Positions 1-9,219 of a DNA stretch of 64,000 nt are shown piece by piece. Below the pieces are notes generated by a model. It made no database searches and was not told where the DNA came from. It was given only the letters and a program-made list of their open reading frames with translations. Numbering within the stretch: the stretch's first letter is position 1; each line of letters begins with the position of its first letter. The stretch covers positions 62,001-126,000 of the forward strand of contig DATGUM010000032.1 of NCBI GenBank assembly GCA_035301345.1, written 5' to 3'. The position numbers and the translations under genes are program-made. Source of the stretch: CALAMD01 sp035301345 (GTDB taxonomy: Bacteria; Bacillota; Bacilli; Bacillales; Amphibacillaceae).

Positions 1-480
1 AGCTTTCAATAATCCTTTCACATCATACGGACTTGAAGGCATGACAATTTTAAGTCCTGGTTGATTCGCGAATATCGCTTCGACCGATTGTGAGTGATAA
101 AGTGCTCCGTGCACACCCCCTCCATATGGCGCGCGAATCGTAATTGGACATTGCCAATCGTTATTTGATCTGTAGCGAATTTTTGCCGCTTCTGAGATGA
201 TTTGGTTAACAGCAGGCATAATAAAGTCTGCGAATTGCATTTCTGCGACAGGTCGTTTTCCGTACATTGCTGCCCCAATACCTACGCCCGCAATTGCTGA
301 TTCTGACAGTGGGCTATCCATTACGCGTTGCTCGCCAAACTCTTTAAACAAACCATCAGTTGCCCTGAACACACCGCCTTTATGCCCGACGTCTTCTCCT
401 AAAATAAAAACATCCTTATCGCGAAGCATTTCTTCTTTTAATGCTAATGTAACAGCTTCTATATAAGTCATGACTGCCAT
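1..480 (-). CDS. bkdAB: Branched-chain 2-oxo-acid dehydrogenase E1 beta subunit (3' part outside window)
   Basis: This is the N-terminal 160 codons of an E1 beta subunit; the gene runs off the left edge. The protein begins MAVMTYIEAVTLALKEEM and contains the family blocks LGEDVG, SPLSESAIAGVGIGAA and APYGGGVHGALYHSQS, typical of transketolase-like E1 beta chains. With E1 alpha it forms the thiamine-diphosphate E1 that decarboxylates branched-chain 2-oxo acids in the cytoplasmic complex. The ATG at 478-480 follows an AAGGAGGGA ribosome-binding site. It lies 24 bp downstream of E1 alpha in one operon with lpd and leucine dehydrogenase, which favours the branched-chain complex over pyruvate dehydrogenase. 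The E2 gene would be expected further left, outside the window. Confidence 0.9.
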   Translation of the reverse strand, partial: MAVMTYIEAVTLALKEEMLRDKDVFILGEDVGHKGGVFRATDGLFKEFGEQRVMDSPLSESAIAGVGIGAAMYGKRPVAEMQFADFIMPAVNQIISEAAKIRYRSNNDWQCPITIRAPYGGGVHGALYHSQSVEAIFANQPGLKIVMPSSPYDVKGLLKA

Positions 481-504
481 AGTAGATGATCCCTCCTTTT
501 CACA

Positions 505-1497
505 TTATTCTTCGTAAACATGCTTTAATGCATGTTCTGGTTTTGCAAATGGAGCTTCTTCTGCATAATCAGTCGCTTCATTAATAAGTTTATCAATTTC
601 TTCGTGTAGTTTTGCTTCATTTTCTTCTGTTAAAATATTTTCATCTCGCAAATATTTAACGAATGTAACCATTGGATCTTGCTTTTTCATCGCTTCTAAT
701 TCATCTTTTTCTCGGTATAAACGGTCATCATCATCACTTGAATGTGCCGTTAATCTCACTGTGTTTGCTTCAATCAGTGTCGGCCCTTTTCCAGAAATAG
801 CATAATCCCTCGCTTGCTTCACAACTTCATAAACAGCGAGCGGGTCATTCCCGTCAACTGTATAACCCGGCATCCCGTAACCAATGGCGCGATCAGCAAC
901 ACTTTCACACGCTATTTGTTTGTCTAAAGGTACTGATATCGCGTAACCGTTATTTTGTACCATCGTAATGACAGGTAATTTATGAACACCTGCAAAGTTT
1001 AACCCTTCATGAAAATCACCTTGGTTAGATGAACCTTCGCCAAGCGAAACGAACGAGACGATTTTTTCATCATCCATTTCAGCTGCTAAAGCAACTCCGA
1101 CAGCATGAGGGACTTGCGTCGTAACGGGTGAAGAACCTGTTAATATGCGATTTTTTTTCTGACCGAAATGACCGGGCATTTGCCTTCCACCAGAGTTCGG
1201 ATCTTCTGCCTTTGCAAATGCTTGTAACATGACTTCTTTAACAGTCATTCCGAAACCGAGAACGATCCCCATGTCACGGTAATACGGGGCAACATAGTCT
1301 ATCTCTTTATTTAAAGCATATGCTGCACCGACTTGGGCAGCCTCTTGTCCTTGGCATGAAACGACAAACGGTATTTTTCCTGCACGGTTTAATAACCACA
1401 TCCGTTCATCGATTTTTCTCGAAAGTAACATGAGACGATACATTTCAAAAACGTCTTCATCTGTTAAACCTAATGCTTGATGACGATTCTTTGTCAT
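505..1497 (-). CDS. bkdAA: Branched-chain 2-oxo-acid dehydrogenase E1 alpha subunit
   Basis: The product is a 330-aa E1 alpha chain. The thiamine-diphosphate/Mg motif is visible as GEGSSNQGDFHEGLNFAG, followed about 20 residues on by the closing NNGYAIS. The conserved YRDMG active-site region lies near residue 95. Length matches BkdAA. It pairs with the E1 beta encoded next to it to decarboxylate the oxo-acids of Leu, Ile and Val and transfer the acyl group to lipoyl-E2, feeding branched-chain fatty acid synthesis. The ATG is preceded by GGAGG and lies 25 bp after lpd. Substrate preference comes from context (leucine dehydrogenase in the same operon); a pyruvate E1 alpha would look similar. 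Confidence 0.9.
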   Translation of the reverse strand: MTKNRHQALGLTDEDVFEMYRLMLLSRKIDERMWLLNRAGKIPFVVSCQGQEAAQVGAAYALNKEIDYVAPYYRDMGIVLGFGMTVKEVMLQAFAKAEDPNSGGRQMPGHFGQKKNRILTGSSPVTTQVPHAVGVALAAEMDDEKIVSFVSLGEGSSNQGDFHEGLNFAGVHKLPVITMVQNNGYAISVPLDKQIACESVADRAIGYGMPGYTVDGNDPLAVYEVVKQARDYAISGKGPTLIEANTVRLTAHSSDDDDRLYREKDELEAMKKQDPMVTFVKYLRDENILTEENEAKLHEEIDKLINEATDYAEEAPFAKPEHALKHVYEE

Positions 1498-1522
1498 GAT
1501 TATCTCCTCCTTTCACGCGTTC

Positions 1523-2950
1523 TTATCCATGAATGTGTATATTTTCAACGGCTAACGCTGCTTCTCCGACAACTTCAGATAAAGATGGATGTGGGTGAAT
1601 GCTTTTTGAAATCTCCCACGGAGTTGCATCTAAAAACGTTGCTAATGATGCTTCAGAAATTAATTCCGTGACGTTACTGCCAATCATGTGAACACCTAAT
1701 AAATCATTTGTCCGTTTATCGGTAATTATTTTAACGAATCCTTCTTTGTCACCATTAATAAGTGCTTTTCCGTTCGCTTGAAAAGGAAACTTGCCTACGC
1801 TAACGTCAAATCCCTCATCACGTGCTTCTGCCTCAGTTAATCCGACAGTCGCAATTTCTGGATTTGAATAGACACACGCTGGCACTTCATTTTTATTAAT
1901 CGTTATTGGTTGCGCATTCGCCATATGTTCTACTGCGACAATCCCTTCATGAGACGCAACATGAGCTAATTCCATACCACCGATAACGTCACCAATGGCG
2001 TAAATGTGAGATTCTTTCGTTTGGTAATAATCATTCGTTACGATATAGTCATTCGTCGTTTCAATCGACGTGTTTTCTATGCCTAAATGTGATGTGTTTG
2101 GCCGGCGACCGACACTCACTAACACTTTCTCCGACGTAATCAATTGTTCATCTTCTGTTGTTGTCGTCGCTGTTAAAGTAATCGATTCGTCTGCTTCATT
2201 AATTGTGCGCGACTTTACTTCGCTTTCTGTATAAATTATAATTCCTTTTTGTTTGAATGATTGTTCAATTGCGCGAGATATATCACGGTCCATTGTCGGC
2301 AGTAAATGTTTAGCGTATTCAACAATCGTTACGTGAACGCCGAAATCGGCAAGCATCGATGCCCACTCAACTCCGATCACTCCACCGCCGACGATTGTTA
2401 CTGAAGCTGGTAGTGCCTCTAATTGTAAAATGTCATCTGACGTTAACGTATATACGTGATCAATCGGAAGTGATTCGAGTGAAATAGGATGCGACCCTGT
2501 TGCAATGAGTACATTTTTCGGTACGATCATCGTGTTTTCTTCATTTGACCCGTGCTCAATAGAAATCGTACCTGGCATCGGTGAAAAAATACTCGGACCT
2601 AAGATTCGCCCGTGGCCATAAAAAACATCTATTTTCCCTTTGTTCATTAATGCTTGAACACCTTCGTGCAATTGATTAACAATCGTTTCTTTCCTTGACT
2701 GAACAGCCGAAAAGTTTATTGTTGCTTCACTTGAATCAATACCGAAGCTTTCTGCATGAAGTAATTTTTGGTAAACAGAAGCACTTTTAAGTAATGACTT
2801 CGTCGGGATACATCCTTTATGCAAACACGTACCACCAAGTTTTTCTTTTTCTACAACAGCAACGTTCATGCCGAGTTGTGACGCACGAATGGCGGCGACG
2901 TATCCACCTGGTCCACCGCCGAGCACGACTAAATCATATTCTTTTGACAA
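1523..2950 (-). CDS. lpdV: Dihydrolipoyl dehydrogenase (E3) of the branched-chain complex
   Basis: A 475-aa flavoprotein disulfide reductase that re-oxidises dihydrolipoyl-E2 with NAD+. The FAD dinucleotide fold GGGPGGYVAAIRASQLG is at residues 11-27, and the redox-active disulfide is in GGTCLHKGCIPTK (Cys42 and Cys47). The NAD-binding GGGVIGVEWASMLADFG lies mid-protein, and the C-terminal HPHPSLSE holds the catalytic His of the partner subunit. It sits between leucine dehydrogenase and E1 alpha, as lpdV does in Bacillus, so it is probably dedicated to the branched-chain complex. In B. subtilis, buk separates bcd from lpdV; here the two genes are 44 bp apart. Confidence 0.93.
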   Translation of the reverse strand: MSKEYDLVVLGGGPGGYVAAIRASQLGMNVAVVEKEKLGGTCLHKGCIPTKSLLKSASVYQKLLHAESFGIDSSEATINFSAVQSRKETIVNQLHEGVQALMNKGKIDVFYGHGRILGPSIFSPMPGTISIEHGSNEENTMIVPKNVLIATGSHPISLESLPIDHVYTLTSDDILQLEALPASVTIVGGGVIGVEWASMLADFGVHVTIVEYAKHLLPTMDRDISRAIEQSFKQKGIIIYTESEVKSRTINEADESITLTATTTTEDEQLITSEKVLVSVGRRPNTSHLGIENTSIETTNDYIVTNDYYQTKESHIYAIGDVIGGMELAHVASHEGIVAVEHMANAQPITINKNEVPACVYSNPEIATVGLTEAEARDEGFDVSVGKFPFQANGKALINGDKEGFVKIITDKRTNDLLGVHMIGSNVTELISEASLATFLDATPWEISKSIHPHPSLSEVVGEAALAVENIHIHG

Positions 2951-2994
2951 CTAGCGTACCTCCTCAATATCGTGACACTGACTCATTCCGATGA

Positions 2995-4098
2995 TTAAAT
3001 ATTTTTACGACTTAGCGAATGTAAGCCATCCATTAAAAATTGTCCTCGTGCATTTTTAATCGCTTCAATACGTTCTTCAGCCATTCGATCAGCTGCTACG
3101 TACGTTGGAATGTTATCACGACGTGAAATTTCAAACACACGATTTAAGTTATCATAAATTTCTTCAACTTTAACCATCGCACGTTCTGCATTGTAACCGT
3201 TCGTATTTAGTTCATCAGCAACGTTAATAACACCACCTGAATTAATAACAAAGTCAGGTGCGTAAACAATGTCTTTTTCAAATAAAAGGTCGCCATGTTT
3301 ATCTGACTGTAATTGGTTATTTGCTGATCCTGCAATTACTTTAGCTTTTATTTGTGGAATTGTATCATCATTAATAACAGCTCCTAAAGCACACGGTGAA
3401 TAAATGTCACAATCTACACCGTAAATATCGTCTGGTTCAACAGCTTTTGCACCGAAGTTATCGACAGCTCTTTGAACAGCTTCTTTATTTATATCAGTAA
3501 CGATAAGCTTTGCTCCTTCATTATGTAAATGTTCACATAAACGGTAAGCAACGTTACCGACTCCTTGAACAGCTACTGTTTTTCCTGACAATGAGTCATC
3601 ACCAAACGCTTCTTTAGCTGTTGCTTTTATCCCTTTATAAAGTCCGTAAGCAGTGACAGGTGCTGGGTTGCCTGAAGCCCCATACCCTGACGTTCCTACA
3701 ACGTAATCTGTTTCAATATGTATTTGGTCCATGTCACCAGTTGTTGTTCCAACGTCTTCTGCTGTAATATAACGGCCACCTAATCCTTGGATGTAACGTC
3801 CTAATGAACGGAATAATTGTTCGCTCTTATCTTTTTTAGCATCACCGATAATAACTGCTTTTCCACCGCCGAAATTCAAGCCAGCTGCAGCGTTTTTATA
3901 CGTCATGCCTTTAGCAAGCCTTAACGCATCTTCAAGGGCTTCTTCTTCCGATTCATACGGCCACATTCTCGCACCACCAACTGCTGGTCCTAACGTTGTA
4001 TCATGAATAGCGATAATCGCTTTTAAGCCCGATCCTTTATCTTGGCAAAATAAAACTTGTTCATAATTATCTAATTCCATACGTTTAAAGATTTCCAT
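2995..4098 (-). CDS. bcd: Leucine dehydrogenase
   Basis: A 367-aa NAD-dependent amino-acid dehydrogenase that reversibly deaminates Leu, Ile and Val to their 2-oxo acids. Visible family blocks are CQDKGSGLKAIIAIHDTT, GPAVGGARMW, the catalytic-lysine segment KGMTYKNAAAGLNFGGGK, and the Rossmann GVGNVAY. I place the start at the second of two tandem ATGs (protein MEIFKRMELDNYEQ), seven bases after AGGAGG; this aligns with Bacillus Bcd. A longer in-frame extension upstream lies across the ribosome-binding site and is unlikely. It is the first gene of a bcd-lpdV-bkdAA-bkdAB operon that lacks the ptb and buk genes found with it in B. subtilis. Confidence 0.93.
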   Translation of the reverse strand: MEIFKRMELDNYEQVLFCQDKGSGLKAIIAIHDTTLGPAVGGARMWPYESEEEALEDALRLAKGMTYKNAAAGLNFGGGKAVIIGDAKKDKSEQLFRSLGRYIQGLGGRYITAEDVGTTTGDMDQIHIETDYVVGTSGYGASGNPAPVTAYGLYKGIKATAKEAFGDDSLSGKTVAVQGVGNVAYRLCEHLHNEGAKLIVTDINKEAVQRAVDNFGAKAVEPDDIYGVDCDIYSPCALGAVINDDTIPQIKAKVIAGSANNQLQSDKHGDLLFEKDIVYAPDFVINSGGVINVADELNTNGYNAERAMVKVEEIYDNLNRVFEISRRDNIPTYVAADRMAEERIEAIKNARGQFLMDGLHSLSRKNI

Positions 4099-4199
4099 CA
4101 TGATTCCTCCTAAATCGTACAAGTTACCTTCATAGCAACATTACAATTGTTTTTTTATTATTAAAATATTGCGTCTATTTACTTATATTTTCTTATATA

Positions 4200-4228
4200 A
4201 GAATAAAGCAGTTTCGCAATGTTTGCAA
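4200..4228 (-). promoter_or_regulatory. Candidate sigma-A promoter for the bcd-bkd operon
   Basis: TTGCAA (4223-4228) and TATTCT (4200-4205) are separated by 17 bp on the minus strand, about 100 bp upstream of bcd. I see no -24/-12 sigma-54 pair (TGGCA/TTGC), which drives the B. subtilis bkd operon together with BkdR. The -10 match is only partial. Confidence 0.35.
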
Positions 4229-4330
4229 GGATATTTACACATTGAGAGCACATATATACGAAAGTTTTGCTAATGAACTATTTTAATTATTTTAAACCGT
4301 ATTCGTACTGTTTTGTTTTTACGTTAGTTT

Positions 4331-4339
4331 TGCTATAAT
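4331..4339 (+). promoter_or_regulatory. Extended -10 promoter for yqzF-aspartokinase
   Basis: TGCTATAAT is a perfect extended -10 element (TGn plus TATAAT) 45 bp upstream of the yqzF start. The -35 region is T-rich without a good TTGACA match. The rest of the 260-bp divergent spacer is AT-rich, and I see no riboswitch in it. Confidence 0.5.
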
Positions 4340-4383
4340 CAATGAAGTGCATCACCTAAGTTAAATAAAAGAGGGGCTTTAAA

Positions 4384-4617
4384 ATGGTACGATTAATTGC
4401 GATCGGCATTTTACTCATTCCAGGCATTATTGCAGCTTTTGGAATTAAGTTAATGCGCGACTCATTATTTTCTGAGTACTATTCAATTTTACTCAATGTC
4501 GAAATTCAGTTTATTGTTGGATTATTACTATTTATTTTAGGGTTAGCATTTATTAGCGGATTTATCGTTTACCGAGACCGCAAAAAGAATAAAATTACGA
4601 GAAAAAATAAATTCTAA
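4384..4617 (+). CDS. yqzF: Small membrane protein, DUF2627 (YqzF-like)
   Basis: A 77-aa protein with two predicted transmembrane helices (about residues 3-21 and 42-64) and a strongly basic C-terminal tail (YRDRKKNKITRKNKF), implying both ends are cytoplasmic. Sequence and position next to the bkd genes match YqzF/DUF2627 of Bacillus, whose function is unknown. The start has a GAGGGG site upstream. It is followed after 35 bp by the aspartokinase gene on the same strand and probably shares its promoter. Confidence 0.75.
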   Translation: MVRLIAIGILLIPGIIAAFGIKLMRDSLFSEYYSILLNVEIQFIVGLLLFILGLAFISGFIVYRDRKKNKITRKNKF

Positions 4618-4652
4618 ATAAGATAAGGATTTAAGAGGAGATGTTAGTTTAG

Positions 4653-6005
4653 ATGAAAGTAGCAAAGTTTGGTGGTAGTTCCGTTGCAAATGCAACACAA
4701 ATCCGCAAAGTAGCGGATATTATTAAGTCAGATAATGAACGAAAATTTGTCGTCGTTTCTGCCCCTGGTAAGAGAAATGATGAAGACATTAAGGTGACTG
4801 ACTTATTACTTGATTTAGCTGAAGCATGTGTAAATAACGACAATTGTGAGAAGCAAATCAATAACATTATGAGCCGCTTCAAAGAAATTATTACTGATTT
4901 AGCAATTGATGAAGCTATTTTAGATGATATTGAAACTGTCATTCGTAAAACGATAGAAAGTGAAGATGAAGACTTTTTAAAAATAGAAGCATTTAAATCA
5001 ATTGGTGAAGATAGCTCAGCAAAAATTTTAAGTGCTTATTTAAATAGTATCGGAATAAAGTCAGCTTATGTTAATCCACAAGAAGCAGGTGTTATCGTCA
5101 GTAACGAACCTGGAGAAGCACAAATATTAGAAGAAAGTTATGACAAAATATACACATTGCGCGAACGTGACGGCGTTTTAGTTATCCCGGGATTTTTCGG
5201 TTATGCAAAAGATGGATCACTCATCACGTTTTCTCGCGGTGGATCAGACATTACAGGTTCAATTATCGCTTCTGGTGTAAAAGCTGATCTTTATGAAAAC
5301 TTTACAGATGTCGATTCAGTTTTCACTGTTAATCCGACGTTCGTTAAAAATCCGAAAGAAATTACGACATTAACGTATCGTGAAATGCGTGAATTATCTT
5401 ATTCAGGATTTTCAGTTTTCCATGATGAAGCACTTATCCCGGCATTTAAAGCAGGCATTCCCGTATGTATTAAAAACACAAATAACCCAAGTGCAAAAGG
5501 AACGATGATTGTCTCAGAAAGGCAACCGACGAAAAATGGTGTTGTAGGTATCGCAAGTGATACAGGATTTTGTATTTTATACGTTAGTAAATATTTAATG
5601 AACAGAGAAATCGGTTTTGGCAGAAAATTGCTAGAAATTTTAGAAGATGAAGACATCTCATTTGAACATGCCCCTTCAGGCATTGACGATATGTCGATTA
5701 TTTTCCGAGAAGATCAATTATCTGAAGAACAAGAGGAAAATATTTTACAACGTATTAAAACGGAACTAGATGCTGATACTGTTTCAATTAATCGTCATTT
5801 AGCGCTTATTATGGTCGTTGGAGAAGGTATGACAAGTACTGTAGGGATTGCTAAAAAAGCAGCAAAAGCGATTGCTGAAGCTGACGTTAACATTGAAATG
5901 ATTAATCAAGGATCTTCTGAAGTTTCAATGATGTTCGGTATTCATGTCGATGGACTAAAACAAGCCATCCAATCATTGTACAACGTTTACTTTGAGGAAG
6001 ATTAA
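4653..6005 (+). CDS. Aspartokinase with C-terminal ACT domains
   Basis: A 450-aa monofunctional aspartate kinase, the first step of the aspartate pathway to Lys, Thr, Met and diaminopimelate. The kinase domain starts with KFGGSSVA (residues 5-12) and includes the substrate-binding SRGGSDITGSIIASG. Two ACT-like modules follow from about residue 305, the second ending in NQGSSEVSMMFGI, so feedback by an amino acid is expected. Length and the single-chain layout resemble the YclM (aspartokinase III) type rather than the alpha/beta LysC type. I found no lysine riboswitch or T-box upstream. It is about 48 kb from asd, the next enzyme of the pathway. Confidence 0.88.
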   Translation: MKVAKFGGSSVANATQIRKVADIIKSDNERKFVVVSAPGKRNDEDIKVTDLLLDLAEACVNNDNCEKQINNIMSRFKEIITDLAIDEAILDDIETVIRKTIESEDEDFLKIEAFKSIGEDSSAKILSAYLNSIGIKSAYVNPQEAGVIVSNEPGEAQILEESYDKIYTLRERDGVLVIPGFFGYAKDGSLITFSRGGSDITGSIIASGVKADLYENFTDVDSVFTVNPTFVKNPKEITTLTYREMRELSYSGFSVFHDEALIPAFKAGIPVCIKNTNNPSAKGTMIVSERQPTKNGVVGIASDTGFCILYVSKYLMNREIGFGRKLLEILEDEDISFEHAPSGIDDMSIIFREDQLSEEQEENILQRIKTELDADTVSINRHLALIMVVGEGMTSTVGIAKKAAKAIAEADVNIEMINQGSSEVSMMFGIHVDGLKQAIQSLYNVYFEED

Positions 6006-6019
6006 TAGAAACTAATAAC

Positions 6020-6053
6020 AAAAAAGGGTCGCTCATCATGAGGGCCCTTTTTC
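6020..6053. terminator. Bidirectional intrinsic terminator (aspartokinase / recN)
   Basis: AAAAAGGG (6021-6028) pairs with CCCTTTTT (6045-6052) around an inner CTCAT/ATGAG stem, giving a hairpin with a U-tract on both strands between the convergent aspartokinase and recN genes. Confidence 0.8.
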
Positions 6054-6116
6054 ATTTCTCCAAAATTTTTAGTTACTTAATAATTTCTGTAACACTACAC
6101 ATCTCACGTCAAAAAA

Positions 6117-7841
6117 TTATTTTACACTCTCTTTGAAATTTCTTGCAGCGCTTAGTAAATTTTCACCATGTTGTAAAGCTGAATCTGTTAACGTTGCACC
6201 TGTCATCATCCGACTTATTTCTTCAATCACTTCTTTTTCAGATAAATGTTCAATTTCTGTCGTCGTTCGGCCGTCATGTTCTCGCTTCACTATACGTTCA
6301 TGTGTATCTGCCATTGCTGCTACTTGCGGTAAATGACTAATACAGAGCACTTGAGCAGCAGTTGCTATTTGGTAAATTTTTTCAGCCATTCCTTGAGCCA
6401 CTCGCCCACTGACACCTGTATCAACTTCGTCAAAAATAACACTCGTTATCCCTTGCTGTTTAGCAAATATCTTTTTAATGACGAGCATAATCCGTGACAA
6501 TTCTCCACCGGAGACGATCTTTTGCAATTCTTTTAAAGGTTCGCCAGGGTTCGTTGATATCATAAACTTAATCGTATCAAATCCATCTTTATTTAATAAT
6601 TCACGCTTCTTATCAATAGATACATTAGCCGATACATCCGCCTGAAAATCAATTGAAAACGTCGTGTGCTCTAAATATAAATCTTTTAATTCTGAATGGA
6701 TTTGTTTTTCTAATGCCGCTGCAGCTTCATGTCTTAAAAAATGCATTTGTTCAGCTTCTAACCAAGCATCCTTCACAATACCATTAATTTCATTCATCAC
6801 ACGTTCCAGATGAAAATCTTTATTTTGTAATTGATTAATTTCGTCTTCTATGTGCGCCATGTACTCTAACATATCGTTTACAGTTGCTCCGTACTTTCTT
6901 TTCAACTGCTGAATAAGATGTAGTCTTGCTTCAATGTCATTTAAGCGATTCACATCATAATGTAAACTGTCTTTGAAGTCGCGTAAGTCATAAGATAGTT
7001 CTTCTACTTGGAAAAAATGATCAGTTAATTGCTCAGCTTTCTCTGCAATAAACGGATCATAGCTTTTATTTTCTTGTAAAGATAATTGCGCTTGGTTTAA
7101 CCAATCAATTCCTCGTTGATCGCCATATAAAGCATCATAAGCACCTTGAACGGCCTTATGTATTTTTTCGAAATTTAATAAATAATCACGTTCTTTTTCT
7201 AACGTATCATCTTCATCAGGTGATAAATTTGCCTCTTCTAATTCTTTTAATTGAAATTGCAACAAATCTAACCGATGAGCTGATGCTTGATCATCTTCGC
7301 TTAATTCATTATAAATCGCTACTTTTTCTCGATATTTATTGAATAAAGCCGTATAGTCTTCTTTCGCCTGAATGATGCGTTCATCAAATAAATCGAGTAA
7401 ACGAATATGCGTTTCATTGTTCATTAATGTCTGTGTTTCATGTTGACTATGAATATCAATGAGCGTTTGCCCAAATTCACGTAAAATTGCTAAAGTAACT
7501 AATTTCCCGTTCACTCGACAAATACTTTTACCACCTTTAGTCATTGTTCGGTGTAAAACGACCATACCGTCATCAATCTCAATGCCAAAATTATCGCTCA
7601 CGTCATAGATGATATGCTCTTGTTGTTCGCCAATCGTAAAAAGACCTTCAATTTCTGCTTTATCTGTACCGTGTCTGACGTAATCAACCGATCCCCTACC
7701 ACCTGCTAAAAGTGTTAAGGCATCAATAATAATTGATTTTCCAGCACCTGTCTCTCCTGTTAGTACAGTTAAGCCTTCATTGAAAGTCATTGAAATATCA
7801 TCAATAATTGCAAAGTTTTTAATCGATAGTTCAGTTAACAA
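6117..7841 (-). CDS. recN: DNA repair protein RecN
   Basis: An SMC-like ATPase of double-strand-break repair. The N-terminal Walker A GETGAGKS follows the typical LSIKNFAIIDDISM start. The middle (about residues 160-370) is rich in coiled-coil heptads, and the C-terminal half carries the ABC signature SGGELSRIMLVIK and Walker B VIFDEVDTGVSG. I choose a TTG start at 7841, giving MLTELSIKNF, because AAGGTGA lies about 8 bases upstream and the N-terminus then matches Bacillus RecN; a GTG at 7850 would overlap that site. It follows argR by about 50 bp. In B. subtilis spoIVB and spo0A come next, but here the neighbour is the convergent aspartokinase. Confidence 0.93.
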   Translation of the reverse strand: MLTELSIKNFAIIDDISMTFNEGLTVLTGETGAGKSIIIDALTLLAGGRGSVDYVRHGTDKAEIEGLFTIGEQQEHIIYDVSDNFGIEIDDGMVVLHRTMTKGGKSICRVNGKLVTLAILREFGQTLIDIHSQHETQTLMNNETHIRLLDLFDERIIQAKEDYTALFNKYREKVAIYNELSEDDQASAHRLDLLQFQLKELEEANLSPDEDDTLEKERDYLLNFEKIHKAVQGAYDALYGDQRGIDWLNQAQLSLQENKSYDPFIAEKAEQLTDHFFQVEELSYDLRDFKDSLHYDVNRLNDIEARLHLIQQLKRKYGATVNDMLEYMAHIEDEINQLQNKDFHLERVMNEINGIVKDAWLEAEQMHFLRHEAAAALEKQIHSELKDLYLEHTTFSIDFQADVSANVSIDKKRELLNKDGFDTIKFMISTNPGEPLKELQKIVSGGELSRIMLVIKKIFAKQQGITSVIFDEVDTGVSGRVAQGMAEKIYQIATAAQVLCISHLPQVAAMADTHERIVKREHDGRTTTEIEHLSEKEVIEEISRMMTGATLTDSALQHGENLLSAARNFKESVK

Positions 7842-7892
7842 ACGAATCACTCACCTTAAAGATTGCAGTTTTAATAGACATATATATGTCCG

Positions 7893-8342
7893 TTATAACA
7901 TGTTAATAAATCGATCTTTTACAACTTCACTCAAATCTTCCGAACGACAAATAATGAGGCATGTATCGTCTCCACAAATTGTTCCCATTATTTCATCCCA
8001 ATCTAAATTATCAATTAGCGCTCCTACAGCTTGAGCATTTCCTGGTAATGTTTTAAGCAACACGAAGTGACTCGTATGGTCGATTTTGACAAATACATCC
8101 ATAATAAGTCGTTTTAATTTTTCTAGGGGATTAAATCGTTGATCAGCTGGCAAGCTATACGTAGATTTTTGATTGGCTGAAGTAACTTTAACGAGTTGAA
8201 GTTCTTTAATATCTCGTGAGACAGTCGCTTGTGTCACTTTGAAGCCAGCTTTTTTAAGTCGATAAACTAAATCATCTTGCGTTTCAATTTCTTTTTCTGT
8301 AATAAGTTCACGTATTTTAATATGGCGTTGTAACTTACTCAT
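7893..8342 (-). CDS. argR: Arginine repressor ArgR/AhrC
   Basis: A 149-aa arginine-responsive regulator. The N-terminal winged helix contains the recognition-helix segment QATVSRDIKELQLVK. The C-terminal hexamerisation and arginine-binding domain contains GTICGDDTCLIICRS, the family's GT-GDDT motif with its ligand-binding Asp pair. It represses arginine biosynthesis and activates catabolism in Bacillus. GGAGG stands five bases before the ATG. The tlyA-argR-recN order is conserved in Bacillales. Target operons are not in this window. Confidence 0.93.
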   Translation of the reverse strand: MSKLQRHIKIRELITEKEIETQDDLVYRLKKAGFKVTQATVSRDIKELQLVKVTSANQKSTYSLPADQRFNPLEKLKRLIMDVFVKIDHTSHFVLLKTLPGNAQAVGALIDNLDWDEIMGTICGDDTCLIICRSEDLSEVVKDRFINML

Positions 8343-8370
8343 ATTTTTCCTCCAAATATTCTTATATACA

Positions 8371-9183
8371 TTATGTTAATTGCTCGTGTGCTTCACGAAC
8401 GACTCGTTCAATTTTCTCCAAATTCACTTGTGACTGTTCAATTGCTTGATCCCATCCGAGATGGGCTAAAAATTCAATATTACCTTCTCCACCCGTAATT
8501 GGTGAATATGTTAAATCGATTAAATCATAAGATTCTTCTTTAGCAAATGATAAAATGTCGCTTAAAACTTCTTTATGAGTAGTAGCATCTCTTACGACAC
8601 CTTTTTTACCTACTTCTTCTCTTCCTGCTTCAAACTGTGGCTTAATTAGAATAATGATATCGCTGTTTTTTTCTAACAATGTTGCTAAAACTGGCAATAT
8701 GAGTCGAAGTGAAATAAATGAGACGTCAACTGTTGCGAAATTCGGTAAATCATTTGTTAACATATCTCTCGTCACATAACGAAAGTTTGTTCGTTCCATA
8801 ACTGTCACACGTTCATCACTGCGTAATTTCCACGCTAATTGATTGTAGCCAACATCAATCGCATAACAATGTTTAATCCCATTTTGTAACCCACAGTCTG
8901 TAAATCCACCTGTAGAAGATCCGCAGTCAAGCATCACTTTTTCTGATAAATTCAGTTGAAATGCGTCAATAGCTTTTTCTAGCTTTAGTCCACCACGACC
9001 AACATAACGAAGTGTTTCACCTTTAATTGACAGCGAAATATTTTCATCATACTTAGTTCCTGGCTTATCTAGACGCTGTTCTTCTGAGTAAACAGTTCCA
9101 GCCATAATCATTCGCTTTGCTTTTTCACGTGTATCTGCTAATTCTTTTTCAACGAGTAATACGTCTAATCTTTTTTTTGTCAT
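8371..9183 (-). CDS. tlyA: TlyA-family rRNA 2'-O-methyltransferase (YqxC)
   Basis: A 270-aa protein with an N-terminal S4 RNA-binding domain (RLDVLLVEKELADTREKAK, residues 5-23) and an FtsJ/RrmJ-type SAM methyltransferase domain starting at LDCGSSTGGFTDCGLQNG. TlyA proteins methylate ribose in 16S and/or 23S rRNA; the exact nucleotides here cannot be read from sequence. It lies downstream of oapA (37-bp gap) and upstream of argR. In B. subtilis dxs precedes this gene; here oapA and OLE RNA take that place. Confidence 0.9.
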   Translation of the reverse strand: MTKKRLDVLLVEKELADTREKAKRMIMAGTVYSEEQRLDKPGTKYDENISLSIKGETLRYVGRGGLKLEKAIDAFQLNLSEKVMLDCGSSTGGFTDCGLQNGIKHCYAIDVGYNQLAWKLRSDERVTVMERTNFRYVTRDMLTNDLPNFATVDVSFISLRLILPVLATLLEKNSDIIILIKPQFEAGREEVGKKGVVRDATTHKEVLSDILSFAKEESYDLIDLTYSPITGGEGNIEFLAHLGWDQAIEQSQVNLEKIERVVREAHEQLT

Positions 9184-9219
9184 GATTTTATCCTTCTATT
9201 TATTATACCAATGATATTA

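Noticed and set aside
197..466. 89-aa plus-strand ORF
   Set aside because: Antisense shadow of the E1 beta coding region, with no SD.
4340..4652. Lysine riboswitch or T-box upstream of the aspartokinase
   Set aside because: The leader is short, no conserved L-box core or T-box TGGNACCGCG was found, and the gene is preceded by yqzF.
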